The notes under the pieces are model-generated. The model ran no database searches, was not told the DNA's origin, and saw only the letters and a list, made by a program, of their open reading frames with translations. Positions 1 to 8,996 of a stretch of DNA of 64,000 nt are shown piece after piece. Both the position numbers and the translations under genes were made by a program. Position 1 is the stretch's first letter. Every line of letters begins with the position of its first letter. The stretch is taken from contig NZ_KB913032.1 of the NCBI RefSeq assembly GCF_000384215.1, positions 8,331,605 to 8,395,604 on the forward strand, read 5' to 3'. This DNA comes from Amycolatopsis alba DSM 44262. Lineage in GTDB: Bacteria; Actinomycetota; Actinomycetes; Mycobacteriales; Pseudonocardiaceae.

Positions 1-3000
1 ACGAACCCGGCGGTCTCACGTTCGACCGCGAGTTCAGTATCGACGGCTGGGTACAGACCAGCGACTCCACGGGACTGCAGCGGACCATCCTGTCGCACTG
101 GGGCAAGTCCGGAAAGGACCAGTCCTTCCGGCTCGCGCTGACCGCCGACGGCTGTCCTTTCTGCACCGTCGGCCTCGTCAATCCGGCGACGGGCGGCCGG
201 ACCCAGCTGACCGTGCGGAGCCGGGCCGGTTTCCCGGACTGGGCTCCCTTGCACCTCGCGGTGACGTTGACCTCCGCTCAGGTCACGGTGAGCGGCAAAC
301 AAGTCCTGCGGTGCGTCCTCACGATCTACGTCGACGGCGCCGCGTGGGGAACGGCGCAGACAACCCTGAGCGGGACCAGCACGGTGACGTCGGTCGACTC
401 CGCGGCGCCACTGACGGTCGGCATCGGCACCCCGCCCGCGAACACCGGCCGGGTGGCCCCGGAAGCGCAAGCACGCTTCGCGGGCTCTCTGACCGGGCTG
501 CGCTTCTGGTCGACAGGCTTGTCGGCAGACCAGGTGCGGTCGGTGATGCGACGCGAACAAGCCGCCGACGCCGATGACGGCGTGGTCTCGGCGTGGTGGT
601 TCGCCGAAGGTTCCGGTGACGTCGCCGCGGATACGGTGAACGACAACGACTTCCGGCTCACCGACACGGATCTGTGGGGCGTGATGCAGAACATCGCCCG
701 CTACCGGTGCTATCACGACGGCCGGTTGGTCGGCTTGGTGATGCCCGCCCCCGCCGACGAAGTAGTCGGCTACCGCGGCTACGACCAGTGCACCGTCGGC
801 GCCTCCGCGCGCACCGCGGGAAAGTTCCAGGACAGCATCAACGGTTCGCTGGCCGAGGTACGGCTTTGGGACTCCGCACGCACCACTTCCCAGATCACGT
901 CCACGCTGTACCGGAAGCTGAAGGGTGACGAGGCGGACCTGGTCGGTTACTGGTCACTGGACGGCACCAGCGCGGACCTCACCGGGCGTGGCGCGAACGG
1001 GCATCTCGTCGGCGCGCCCCGCTATGTCGGTTCCACCGCACCGGTCGCCGATGAAGGACCCCAGGTCACCAACGTCTACCAAGGCTCGCGGACCCGGTTC
1101 CAGCGTCCGCTGTCCGGCAGGGCCGCCGTGGTCGAGTACCCGGAGATGGAGACACACGGCGACGGCACACCGTACGCGGTGATGCGCCGCGCCTACTTCT
1201 TCAAGGACACCACTCTCAGGCTGTCCACCGCCTACGGCATGGGCGAGACGGATCTGGTGTACCTGGGTCAGGTACAGACCCGCCCCACGTTGACCGGCTA
1301 CATCGAGGGCGCGCCGCCGGTGCCGAGCGAAAACCTGTCGCGCCCGCTCTACGACAGCCCCTTCGGCTACAACTCCTATCAGGACGCTTCCACGGTCACC
1401 TTGCGGTCCGAAGAGAGCACATCCGTCAACTTCACCTCGTCCGACTACCGGACCCGGCTGAAGATGGAAATCGACGCGAAAGCCGGGGTCGCGGCGAAAT
1501 GGGCGGACAGCGCGACGGTGTTCGCGTGGACGCATCTGCTCACCGGCGGCACCGGGAAGGTCGGTGTCCGGCACAAATCGAACCTGGAGATCGCCAACCA
1601 GCACGACGAGACGTACCTGTCCGCGTGGACCCGCACCACGACGGACACGCTGGGGCTGAGGGGAATGTGGGAACCGGCTCAGGCGGACCGGTCGGACTAT
1701 CTCAACCCTGCGGTCGGCCGCCGGTACCAGCCGCTGAACCTCGGCTACGCGCTCGTCGAGTCGATGACCGCCGACCTGTACGCGATGCGGCTGCGCTCCA
1801 CCGGCGCGATGATCGGCAAGATGGTGCTGCCGAATCTGGGCATCCCGCCGGATCGCAACATCATCACCTTCCAGATCGACCCGCGGTACGCGAAGAACGG
1901 CACCCTGGACGGGAAAGTGGGACTGGTCAACGACCCGGACTACCCGCAGGCCGACGTCACCAGGGGCAGCTACTTCAAGCCCGCCGAGGCCTACCGCCTG
2001 GCCGCGAAGATAACGGCGTCCGACAAAGCCATGCGGAGCAGGTACGACCAGTTCAACGCGGAGAGCCGCGGCGAGGCGGGCGAAGCCGGTCTGGACCGGG
2101 TCGAGCACAAGCAGTTCTACGACTTCGGCCAAGACATCCCGACGCGCGGAATCGCCAATCGCTACGTCTGGACGGCGTCGGGCGGCTTGCACACGGAGAC
2201 CGAGCAGTTCTCCGCCGTCCACGAACGCGTCTACACGGGATTCGACGACTACACGCATCTGACCGGTCTGTCCGGCGAAATCACGTTCACCGCCCAGGTC
2301 GGCCTGTTCGGTTCGATCGACGCGTTGTTCGGCGGGCATCTCAAGGTCCAGGTCGGCAAATCGGAGAACCGGTCGCGAGGTCTGTCGCTGGCTGTGACCT
2401 GTCCGGGCGATCCGATGCTGCAGGGCTATCGCCCCGGCGACGGCTACACCCCCGGCTATTGTCCCGGCAAAGTCGAGGCCTACCGATTCATGTCGTTCTA
2501 CCTGCCCCCTTCCGCCGACAACAGCGACACCTTTTACCACCAGGTGATCGACAAGGAATGGCTGAACTCCAGCAGCGACCCGGACGCGGTGGCCCTGCGC
2601 AACGTCCAGTTCACCGGGCAAGGCGCGTGGCGTCTGCTGCACCGGGTCACCTACGTCAGCCGGGTCCCACCACAGTTCGACACGAATCCCGACCAGACCG
2701 TCGCCCCCGAACCCGTGCGGGCGATCGACCTGGCCGACAACCCGTTGCTCATCGAACTGGTCCAGGACGAAGTGGCCGCGAAGAACCCCACCCCCGCCGA
2801 TATCGGCACCGGGGTGGCGAACGTGCTGGCACCGTTGGACGGCCACGCAGCCTCGAAGCTCGGGAACCTCGTCCCGTGGTGGGCGGCCTTTCTCACCGCG
2901 ACCAGGCAACCGAAGCCCGACCCCGCGAAAGCTGCTCTGATGAACCGCATCCTGACCGACACCGTCGCCTACTTCCAAGCCGGCTACGCCTCCGGCTTGC

Positions 3001-3149
3001 TGCCCAGACAGGAACCCGATGCCGGCGGGCGTCTCGTTCCGGCACCACGAACATCGGAGCCGAGCCTGCCACCGTCGTCGCCTGCGCCGGAACCGACGTC
3101 GTTCGGCCTGCTCGTCGAGCGTGCCCCGGATGGCCGAGATGCCGGGTAA
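1..3149 (+). CDS. large LamG-domain protein, 5' end outside window
   Basis: The reading frame is open from the left edge (first full codon at base 3) to a TAA at 3147-3149, so about 1,050 C-terminal residues are present and the start lies outside the window. The first 300 or so visible residues hold two LamG/concanavalin-A-like jellyroll units. Each carries the typical features of this fold: a phrase of the type GSLAEVRLWDSA (here near 839-880) and a W-F or Y-W-S-L strand that closes the sandwich. The next 700 residues are rich in aromatic and charged residues, and I do not recognise a family. The tail (about 2990-3149) is Pro/Ser-rich and low in complexity. No transmembrane helix or sortase motif is visible at the C-terminus. 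Role unknown; LamG proteins of this size in actinomycetes are usually extracellular binding proteins (family knowledge). It is not obviously part of the downstream cluster. Confidence 0.8.
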   Translation, partial: EPGGLTFDREFSIDGWVQTSDSTGLQRTILSHWGKSGKDQSFRLALTADGCPFCTVGLVNPATGGRTQLTVRSRAGFPDWAPLHLAVTLTSAQVTVSGKQVLRCVLTIYVDGAAWGTAQTTLSGTSTVTSVDSAAPLTVGIGTPPANTGRVAPEAQARFAGSLTGLRFWSTGLSADQVRSVMRREQAADADDGVVSAWWFAEGSGDVAADTVNDNDFRLTDTDLWGVMQNIARYRCYHDGRLVGLVMPAPADEVVGYRGYDQCTVGASARTAGKFQDSINGSLAEVRLWDSARTTSQITSTLYRKLKGDEADLVGYWSLDGTSADLTGRGANGHLVGAPRYVGSTAPVADEGPQVTNVYQGSRTRFQRPLSGRAAVVEYPEMETHGDGTPYAVMRRAYFFKDTTLRLSTAYGMGETDLVYLGQVQTRPTLTGYIEGAPPVPSENLSRPLYDSPFGYNSYQDASTVTLRSEESTSVNFTSSDYRTRLKMEIDAKAGVAAKWADSATVFAWTHLLTGGTGKVGVRHKSNLEIANQHDETYLSAWTRTTTDTLGLRGMWEPAQADRSDYLNPAVGRRYQPLNLGYALVESMTADLYAMRLRSTGAMIGKMVLPNLGIPPDRNIITFQIDPRYAKNGTLDGKVGLVNDPDYPQADVTRGSYFKPAEAYRLAAKITASDKAMRSRYDQFNAESRGEAGEAGLDRVEHKQFYDFGQDIPTRGIANRYVWTASGGLHTETEQFSAVHERVYTGFDDYTHLTGLSGEITFTAQVGLFGSIDALFGGHLKVQVGKSENRSRGLSLAVTCPGDPMLQGYRPGDGYTPGYCPGKVEAYRFMSFYLPPSADNSDTFYHQVIDKEWLNSSSDPDAVALRNVQFTGQGAWRLLHRVTYVSRVPPQFDTNPDQTVAPEPVRAIDLADNPLLIELVQDEVAAKNPTPADIGTGVANVLAPLDGHAASKLGNLVPWWAAFLTATRQPKPDPAKAALMNRILTDTVAYFQAGYASGLLPRQEPDAGGRLVPAPRTSEPSLPPSSPAPEPTSFGLLVERAPDGRDAG

Positions 3150-3235
3150 GCAGCAGGCGGTCGTACCCGGTACGGGTTCGTCAAGCGAAGCGAACATGGC
3201 CACCCGGCCGCACCGACACCGCGGGCGAACCGACC

Positions 3236-3400
3236 ATGTCGACGAACCCGGTCATCGACTACCACCTCATCTACGCGCTCGTGCTGATCGTGCTCGCCGC
3301 GACCGCCTCCGGGAATACCTGGGGATTGGGAGAACGCTGGACACGACTGTCCTTCGTGGACCGCAACCGGTGGCTCAGCCGACCTCCCGGTAGACCTTGA
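3236..3400 (+). pseudogene. DoxX-like C-terminal remnant (54 codons)
   Basis: This short reading frame encodes one hydrophobic helix (YALVLIVLAATASG) followed by NTWGLGERW and a basic tail. The pattern resembles the C-terminal end of DoxX / thiosulfate-quinone oxidoreductase small-subunit membrane proteins, which normally have about four helices and 140 or more residues. The first three helices are absent, and no continuation is open in any frame upstream. I therefore read it as a relic at the left edge of the BGC, perhaps left when the cluster was inserted. It could also be a genuine small membrane protein starting at ATG 3236, but no good ribosome-binding site precedes that codon. Confidence 0.4.
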
Positions 3401-3475
3401 TGTCGCGAGCGGTGCCGAGTTCCCGCCGAACCAGCGCAAGCGGATACCTGCGCGGCCGCTTCACGCGCGACGATG

Positions 3476-3727
3476 TCATCGCACCGGTTTCTCTTCCTGC
3501 GCCAGGTCCGCTTCGATCAGTGCGATGGCCTCGGCGAGCCTGCTGCCGAGAACCAGCTCGCCGGGATCGACACCGTACTTCTCACTGATGACCACGGAAA
3601 ACACGGCGAGCGCGAGTGAATCGAGGCCGATCTCCGCAAAGGTCGCTTCGGGTGTGACCAGCTCCGGCGGGATTCCGAACTGATCCGAGAGCTGACCGGT
3701 GATCAACTGAAAAACCGGAGTAACCAC
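3476..3727 (-). CDS. acyl carrier protein
   Basis: A discrete carrier protein of 83 residues, the usual ACP length. The phosphopantetheine attachment site is in the GLDSLA motif, with Ser37 as the modified residue. The start is a GTG at 3727, preceded by a clear GGGAGG ribosome-binding site six bases upstream. It is the last gene of the leftward operon that begins with the alpha-oxoamine synthase and lies 42 bp after the aminotransferase. This suggests that the operon's acyl intermediate is carried as a thioester on this protein, either before condensation by the oxoamine synthase or while it is acted on by the ketosynthase encoded at 21.1-22.3 kb (inference). No dedicated phosphopantetheinyl transferase is seen in the window. 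Confidence 0.9.
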   Translation of the reverse strand: MVTPVFQLITGQLSDQFGIPPELVTPEATFAEIGLDSLALAVFSVVISEKYGVDPGELVLGSRLAEAIALIEADLAQEEKPVR

Positions 3728-3769
3728 GTTGTCCTCCCTTTCCGACGGAGATCGACATGCGGCTCCTGG

Positions 3770-5038
3770 CTAAATCGGCAGGCGCAGGGCCGGTCCGGTG
3801 GACCCGGTCGCCACCGTGCGGGCGGCGCTGTCCAAGCGCTCGATCACCGCTCCGGCTTGAGCCGGGGTGATGATCAGCGGCGGCATGACGAGCAGCGTGC
3901 TCGGCGCGTTGTGCGCGACCGTGGCCAGGACGCCATGGTCGATCGCCGCACGCATCAGCGCGAGCCCCCCGTGCTCGTCACGGGTCTCCAGCGCCAGCAT
4001 GAGCCCGAGCCCGCGCACCTCCGCGAGCACCGACGGATGGCGACCGACCACCTCCGCCAGCCCGGTGCGCAGGACGGCGGCGGTCGCGCGAACCTGGTCG
4101 AGCAGCCCTGGCCTGCTGACCTGTTCGACCACCGCACAGACGACGGCCGCGGCCAGTTCCCCGCCGCCGAAGCTGGACGGATGGAAGAACGGATCGTCCG
4201 CGAGCGACCGCTGGATCTCCTCGGTGAAGCTGCACGCCGCCACCGGATAGACGCCGCCGGACAGACCTTTGCCGGTCACCAGCAGGTCCGGTCGCACGTC
4301 CCAGTGTTCGGCGGCCCAGATCCGGCCGGTCCGCCCGAGGCCGGACTGGACCTCGTCGAGCAGCAACAGCGCGCCGGACTCGTCGCAGCGCCGCCGTACC
4401 TCGGCGAGGTAGCCATCCGGCGGCAGCACCACGCCCGCCGAGGCCGGGATCGTTTCGAGGCAGACCAGCGCGGTGTCCTCCCCCACCGCCGCACGCAAGG
4501 CATCGATGTCACCGAAGGGAACCCGGACCACGTCTTGTTCCCGTGCCGAAGGCCCTGGGCCTTCGCTCATCGCCAGCGCGAGACCGACCTGGCCGTGATA
4601 GGCGCGCTCGGCGCAGACCACTCCGCGACGGCCGGTGGCCAGCCGGGCCAGCTTGCCCGCGAACTCGATCGCCTCGCTGCCACTGGCGGTGAAGAAGCTG
4701 TACGGCAGGGTTTCCGGCAGCAGGCAGGCGAGGGCGGCCGCGGCCCGGCCACGCGGCAGGGACGGCAGCATCCAGTCACCGATGTCACGGGACTCCAGCG
4801 CGTCGCGCAACGCCGCGGTGATCGACGGCGGGCGATGACCGAAGTCGAAGACACCGCCGGCGCTGCGGCAGTCCAGCAGGACACGGCCGTCGTAGGTATG
4901 GATTTCCGCACCCGCGCCGCCCGCCTGAGCGGGTACCCCACCCATGGCCCGGTACGCGGCGGCGCGATGCGGTGAGAGATTCCGTTCCAGCAAGGTGAAA
5001 GTCTCGGCGGTGTGGTCCGCCCCCGAATAACCGGTCAT
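3770..5038 (-). CDS. class III PLP aminotransferase
   Basis: A 422-residue fold-type I class III (omega) aminotransferase. Visible features are ASGSEA around residues 118-123 (PLP phosphate binding), LLDEVQSG with Asp228 for the pyridine nitrogen, and TGKGLSGG with Lys257 as the Schiff-base lysine. Length is normal for the family. The ATG start at 5038 overlaps the stop of the PEP-synthase-like gene in an ATGA, so the two are translationally coupled. Class III members in natural-product clusters typically aminate aldehydes or ketones with Glu, Ala or ornithine as donor; PigE in prodigiosin biosynthesis is one example. Here the likely substrate is an aldehyde or ketone made by the same operon (inference). 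I cannot tell from sequence whether it acts before or after the oxoamine synthase. Confidence 0.88.
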   Translation of the reverse strand: MTGYSGADHTAETFTLLERNLSPHRAAAYRAMGGVPAQAGGAGAEIHTYDGRVLLDCRSAGGVFDFGHRPPSITAALRDALESRDIGDWMLPSLPRGRAAAALACLLPETLPYSFFTASGSEAIEFAGKLARLATGRRGVVCAERAYHGQVGLALAMSEGPGPSAREQDVVRVPFGDIDALRAAVGEDTALVCLETIPASAGVVLPPDGYLAEVRRRCDESGALLLLDEVQSGLGRTGRIWAAEHWDVRPDLLVTGKGLSGGVYPVAACSFTEEIQRSLADDPFFHPSSFGGGELAAAVVCAVVEQVSRPGLLDQVRATAAVLRTGLAEVVGRHPSVLAEVRGLGLMLALETRDEHGGLALMRAAIDHGVLATVAHNAPSTLLVMPPLIITPAQAGAVIERLDSAARTVATGSTGPALRLPI

Positions 5039-7308
5039 GACAGCACGGTCACCGTTCCCTCCGTTCCGTCCACCCGCACGAGTTGCCCGTCGCGCAGTCG
5101 CTCGAGGACGCCTCCCACCGCGATGACCGCCGGCAGCGAACGCTCGCGGGCCAGGATCGAGCCGTGGGACAGCAGGCCGCCCTGTTCGGTGACGAGACCG
5201 CTCGCCGCCAGGTAGGCGGGAGCCCAGCCAGGGTTGACGCTCTGGACGACGAGAATGCCGCCTGCCTCGAAGTCGCCGATCTCGGCGACGCTGCGCAGGA
5301 TCCGGACCGGCCCCTCGGCCACCCCGGCCGAGCAGGCGATGCCGGTCAACGTGCGCCCCCGCACCGGAGACGGCCGCACGGGCATCGCGCCCAGCGCGGA
5401 CGGCGGCTCCCAGTTGCGGAAGCAGCGCGCGTGCTCGCGCCGCATCCGGACGCGCGCCTTGAAGTCACCGCCCTCGAGATCGTCGTCGAGGGCACGCAGG
5501 ACCTCGTCGAGGGTCAGCCAGAAGACGTCGTCCGGCGCGTCGAGCAGGTCCAGTTCCGCCCAGCGGCCGCCCAGTCCCAGGCAGGCCCGGCGCAGGATCC
5601 GGTTCGCCCGTGTCGCCGAGACGCGGAGCACCTCGCGGGTACGGCTGTACTCGCGGGCGGCGCCGAGCACTCCCCGCAGAACCGGGGTCCACGGCCCGGC
5701 GGCACGCAACACCCGGCGTTCCTCCTCGGCACGGGACCGGGCGTGCTCCGGCGGGACCGCCCTGGGACCCGCCTGCGCCGCCCGCACCGCGGCCTTCAAC
5801 AGCAAAAGGACGGTTCCCGGATCCTCGTCCCATCGGGGACGGGCGAGCTCGTCGTCGCCGTCCGCCAGGTAGCCGAACTCCTGCGACAACGCCGCCAGTC
5901 CGGTGCCGAGGCCGTCGGGCAGCGCCTCGGTCTCGGCCGCCGCCAGCACCTCCTCGGCCATGTCGGCCGCCTGACCGGCCAGCTCCTCCAGCGCCCGGCC
6001 CGCCGCGCCGGTGGCCAGCGGCCCCAGGCCGTCCATCAAGAGCAGTTCACGGGGCGGCTCGTCCAGCCGGCCGCCGACCTGCTCCAGCAACGCGCGCAAC
6101 AGCTCCTGCAACTGCTCGGCCATGAACGAAACTCTCAGCGACTGCCGGTAGGTCCGCTCGTGCAGCCGCAGCGCGCCGTGGAACTCGGTGCGCAGTTCCG
6201 GGTCCGCCAGATCCGCCCAGGCGACGGCGAGCCAGCGCCGATCGCGGCCTGCGTCCCCGGCCTGGTACGCCATGGCCTCGCGCAGGATCCGCCGGTGCTG
6301 CCGCCACACGGCGAGAACGATCTTCGGCACCCGCCGGATAGTGGCGGGTGCGGGAGACCACCGCTCGCCCTGCCCGTGGTAGCCGGGGACCAGGCCGAGC
6401 CCCTCGTCGAACGACCGCTCGATGTAACCGGGGAGCTGCAGCAGGGTCTTCTTGAACTCGTCGACCCGCCAGTAGGCGTGCCCGTAGCACCGCCGTCCCT
6501 CGACCACCGGGCGGCCGGGCACCTCGAGCCCGATGTCCCGCAGGAATTCCGTGAGGGCTTGCGGAAACACCCGGCCGAGGGTGATCGACGCGCTGAGCGG
6601 GGTGACCAGGCCGGGCATGGTCTCCCGGAAGTTCGCCGAGGTCCATTGTCCTGGCAGGGGCTGCCAGCGGGCGGCGGTGACCGGCCGGGCCTGGAGCAGC
6701 CACAGCCGTTCGTCGTCGAAGGCCCACTCGAGGTCGCACGGGTAGCCCAGCCAGCCTGCGACCGCGCGCACCAGCTCGATCACCGCGGTGGCCTCGTCCT
6801 GGCCGAGCCCGGACCCCGCCAGGGAGCCGCGCAAGCGACCGGTCAGCAGGGAAGCGCGCAGGGTGGCCGGGGTGACCTCGCCGTCGGTCAGCGCGTTCCC
6901 GCGTCCCGGCACGGACTCGATGACACAGGTGCTGTCGTCCCCGGTGAGCGGATCGAGGGAGAAGGCGACCCCGGCGGTCTTCGCGGCGACCAGTGCCTGC
7001 ACGATCAGCGGTATCCGCCCTAGCTCGTCCACCACGGCGGCCAGCCCGGTCGTGCGGACGTCGAGCCGGGTGTCGTAACGACCGGCCTGCGACTCGTCCG
7101 AGCCGTCCTCGTCAGGGGCGGAAGAGCGCACCGCGAACGGGCCGGGGCCGAGAAGGCGTTCCAGTTCCACGGAATCCGGCGGTTCGCCGGGCAGCAGGAC
7201 CACCCCGGCAGGCACCGAAAAGCCTTGCCGGATGGCGAGGCCGAGCATCCTGGCCTTGCCGCCCACCTCCGCCGCCGTCAAGTCCGCCGCCTTCGACAAC
7301 TCGATCAT
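5035..7308 (-). CDS. PEP-synthase/RedH-like ATP-dependent protein
   Basis: A 757-residue protein with the two-ended build of pyruvate-phosphate dikinases. The N-terminal ATP-grasp part spans about residues 1-212: GGKA near 16-19, VRSSAPDEDG at 60-69, and WLLQARPV near 203-210. This is about 100 residues shorter than the usual ATP-binding domain. A long helical central region carries no standard signature. The C-terminal swivelling domain has EQGGLLSHGSILARE, in which His715 is the expected phospho-carrier. The same architecture occurs in PEP synthase, rifampin phosphotransferase and the prodiginine condensing enzymes RedH/PigC. The ATG at 7308 overlaps the previous stop (ATGA). Its place between the oxoamine synthase and an aminotransferase favours an ATP-driven biosynthetic step over drug inactivation (inference); resistance by phosphorylation remains an alternative. 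Confidence 0.75.
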   Translation of the reverse strand: MIELSKAADLTAAEVGGKARMLGLAIRQGFSVPAGVVLLPGEPPDSVELERLLGPGPFAVRSSAPDEDGSDESQAGRYDTRLDVRTTGLAAVVDELGRIPLIVQALVAAKTAGVAFSLDPLTGDDSTCVIESVPGRGNALTDGEVTPATLRASLLTGRLRGSLAGSGLGQDEATAVIELVRAVAGWLGYPCDLEWAFDDERLWLLQARPVTAARWQPLPGQWTSANFRETMPGLVTPLSASITLGRVFPQALTEFLRDIGLEVPGRPVVEGRRCYGHAYWRVDEFKKTLLQLPGYIERSFDEGLGLVPGYHGQGERWSPAPATIRRVPKIVLAVWRQHRRILREAMAYQAGDAGRDRRWLAVAWADLADPELRTEFHGALRLHERTYRQSLRVSFMAEQLQELLRALLEQVGGRLDEPPRELLLMDGLGPLATGAAGRALEELAGQAADMAEEVLAAAETEALPDGLGTGLAALSQEFGYLADGDDELARPRWDEDPGTVLLLLKAAVRAAQAGPRAVPPEHARSRAEEERRVLRAAGPWTPVLRGVLGAAREYSRTREVLRVSATRANRILRRACLGLGGRWAELDLLDAPDDVFWLTLDEVLRALDDDLEGGDFKARVRMRREHARCFRNWEPPSALGAMPVRPSPVRGRTLTGIACSAGVAEGPVRILRSVAEIGDFEAGGILVVQSVNPGWAPAYLAASGLVTEQGGLLSHGSILARERSLPAVIAVGGVLERLRDGQLVRVDGTEGTVTVLS

Positions 7309-8996
7309 GACTGGACCTCCTCCCGCGCGTGCGCCTGCCGTCCGGCGGACGCGCGCACGACCCGCAGCACCGCGTCCCGGACCGGCGTCAAACCGCCGGG
7401 CGCCAGGGCCACGCTGGGACCGGCCACCGGGATCACTCCGGCCACCGGCGGCAATACGGCGCCTGCCGCCTGGTCCTTCGCGGTCCGCGCGATCGCCCGG
7501 CGGACGACGAGAGGATCGGCGTTCCCGTGAAGGCACCCGAGCACATGCGGGGGCGGCGGCTGTCCGGTCACCGCGAGCAGCCCGCCTGATCGACGTCGCC
7601 GGGCCACCGGTTCGGGCCGGACGAGATAGGGCGGCATCGACGACCGGGTACTCGCGTACCGGATCGCCGCCGCCAGCGCCGAGGCGACGGCCTCGCGGTC
7701 CGCGCGGCCACGCCGCCCGGTGCTGAGCCCGTGCCCCGGCAGATCGACGAGCACCACCTCGACGCCGTGCCGGGCGAGCGACATCGCGAGCGGAGTGCAC
7801 CACCGCGCGTGCAGCCCCGGCCCGGCGGACACGACCACGGTGCCGAGGCGAACCCCCTCGGCTGGATGCACCTCCAGGTGGACCGAACCTGACGGCACCG
7901 GCCGCTGCACGTGTTCGAGACGGCCGAGAGCCTTTTCGAGACCACCTGACTCTTCGACCAGGGCTCGTATCCCGCCGACGGTTTCCACCCATCCGGCAAG
8001 GATTTCCGTCGCGGGTTCGAGTGCGCGCTCGCAAGCGGCTTTACCGGACAAGGCATACCGGGCGGGCAGTACCGGACGCCCCTTGTGCAGCACCATGATC
8101 GCGGCTGCTTCGGACGAGGTGAGTGCGGGCGCCCAGCCCGTGGCCGCCCGGAACCTGCTGCCGTCGACGCAGGTGTCCCCTGGCACCACCCACTGCCCGG
8201 ACGCCGGGAACAGGCCGAGCCGGAACAGCACGTCGGCGATCCGCCTTGCCGGTTTCTCCGGCACGCCCGCCAGCAGCTGGCCATGCATACGGGCCAGGTC
8301 CCGCGCGCTGATCCAGTCCTGCGTGCCGAGGTTGTACGGGCCGACGAGGGAAAGCTTGGCCGCCCGGTGGAAGGCGTCCGCGAGATCGCGTTGGTGCAGG
8401 AACTGATAGCCCGCCCGGCCGGCCTCCGGAAGCATCAGGACGGGTGCGGTCAGCGCGTCGATGCCGTCGTTGCCGAAGCTCGGGCCGATGACGTACGGCG
8501 AGCGGAGCAGGGCGATCGCCATCTCGCCGGGATGCCTGCGCAGCCACCATTCCGCGTAGTGCTCGACCTCGGCCTTGTCGTAGAAGTAATAGTGATCCGG
8601 GCTGCCGCTGGGAAAGACGTCCTCGTCGACGAGCTTGGGCAGGTCCCCCACGCCGTAGGCGTTGACGCTGGAGGCGACCACGAGGCGTTCGACCCCCGCG
8701 CGGGCGGCCGAATCGATCACATTGCGCGAGCCGCGCAGGTTGATGTCGTGGATCTCGGCCTTGTCCCGGATCTCCTCCACCACGAAGGCAAGGTGCAGAA
8801 CGGCCTCACAGCCGTCGAAAACCCCGGCCAGTTCGGGTGATCGCACGTCCAGCCGGCGCGACCGGAGCTTCGGATGGCACAGCCGCGGCGGCCGCCGCCC
8901 CAGCCCGATCACCTCGTCGATCTCGGGATCGGCGCACAGGGCGGGCAGGATCGCCGCGCCGAAGTCGCTGGTCGCTCCGGTGACGGCAACTTTCAT
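7305..8996 (-). CDS. NAD-dependent epimerase fused to degenerate hydrolase-like domain
   Basis: A 563-residue protein in two parts. Residues 1 to about 300 form an extended-SDR/epimerase fold: a TGATSDFG nucleotide loop at the N-terminus (a variant of GxxGxxG), an SSVNAYG strand, and a YxxxK pair within YFYDKAE. From about residue 360 the sequence has alpha/beta-hydrolase strands (VVVSAGPGLHARW and VVLVDLPGHGLS), but I find no GxSxG nucleophile elbow after them. The second half therefore may not be a working hydrolase. The gene is coupled to both neighbours by four-base ATGA overlaps. Likely role: NAD(P)H-dependent reduction or isomerisation of the operon's acyl or amino-ketone intermediate (inference). 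The two-domain arrangement is unusual, and I do not know a characterised protein with it. Confidence 0.6.
   Translation of the reverse strand: MKVAVTGATSDFGAAILPALCADPEIDEVIGLGRRPPRLCHPKLRSRRLDVRSPELAGVFDGCEAVLHLAFVVEEIRDKAEIHDINLRGSRNVIDSAARAGVERLVVASSVNAYGVGDLPKLVDEDVFPSGSPDHYYFYDKAEVEHYAEWWLRRHPGEMAIALLRSPYVIGPSFGNDGIDALTAPVLMLPEAGRAGYQFLHQRDLADAFHRAAKLSLVGPYNLGTQDWISARDLARMHGQLLAGVPEKPARRIADVLFRLGLFPASGQWVVPGDTCVDGSRFRAATGWAPALTSSEAAAIMVLHKGRPVLPARYALSGKAACERALEPATEILAGWVETVGGIRALVEESGGLEKALGRLEHVQRPVPSGSVHLEVHPAEGVRLGTVVVSAGPGLHARWCTPLAMSLARHGVEVVLVDLPGHGLSTGRRGRADREAVASALAAAIRYASTRSSMPPYLVRPEPVARRRRSGGLLAVTGQPPPPHVLGCLHGNADPLVVRRAIARTAKDQAAGAVLPPVAGVIPVAGPSVALAPGGLTPVRDAVLRVVRASAGRQAHAREEVQS

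Noticed and set aside
954..3203. Long reverse-strand open frame (749 codons) opposite the LamG gene
   Set aside because: No recognisable domain, Arg/Pro/Val-rich composition of an antisense shadow, and the forward frame has clear LamG signatures.
1499..3236. Forward frame upstream of and joined to the DoxX-like remnant
   Set aside because: It overlaps the LamG gene in another frame and is Arg/Gly-rich with no domain; only the last 54 codons look like protein.
5035..7308. Rifampin phosphotransferase as firm call
   Set aside because: The domain layout fits, but the ATP-grasp part is shorter and the gene is coupled to biosynthetic genes; kept only as an alternative.
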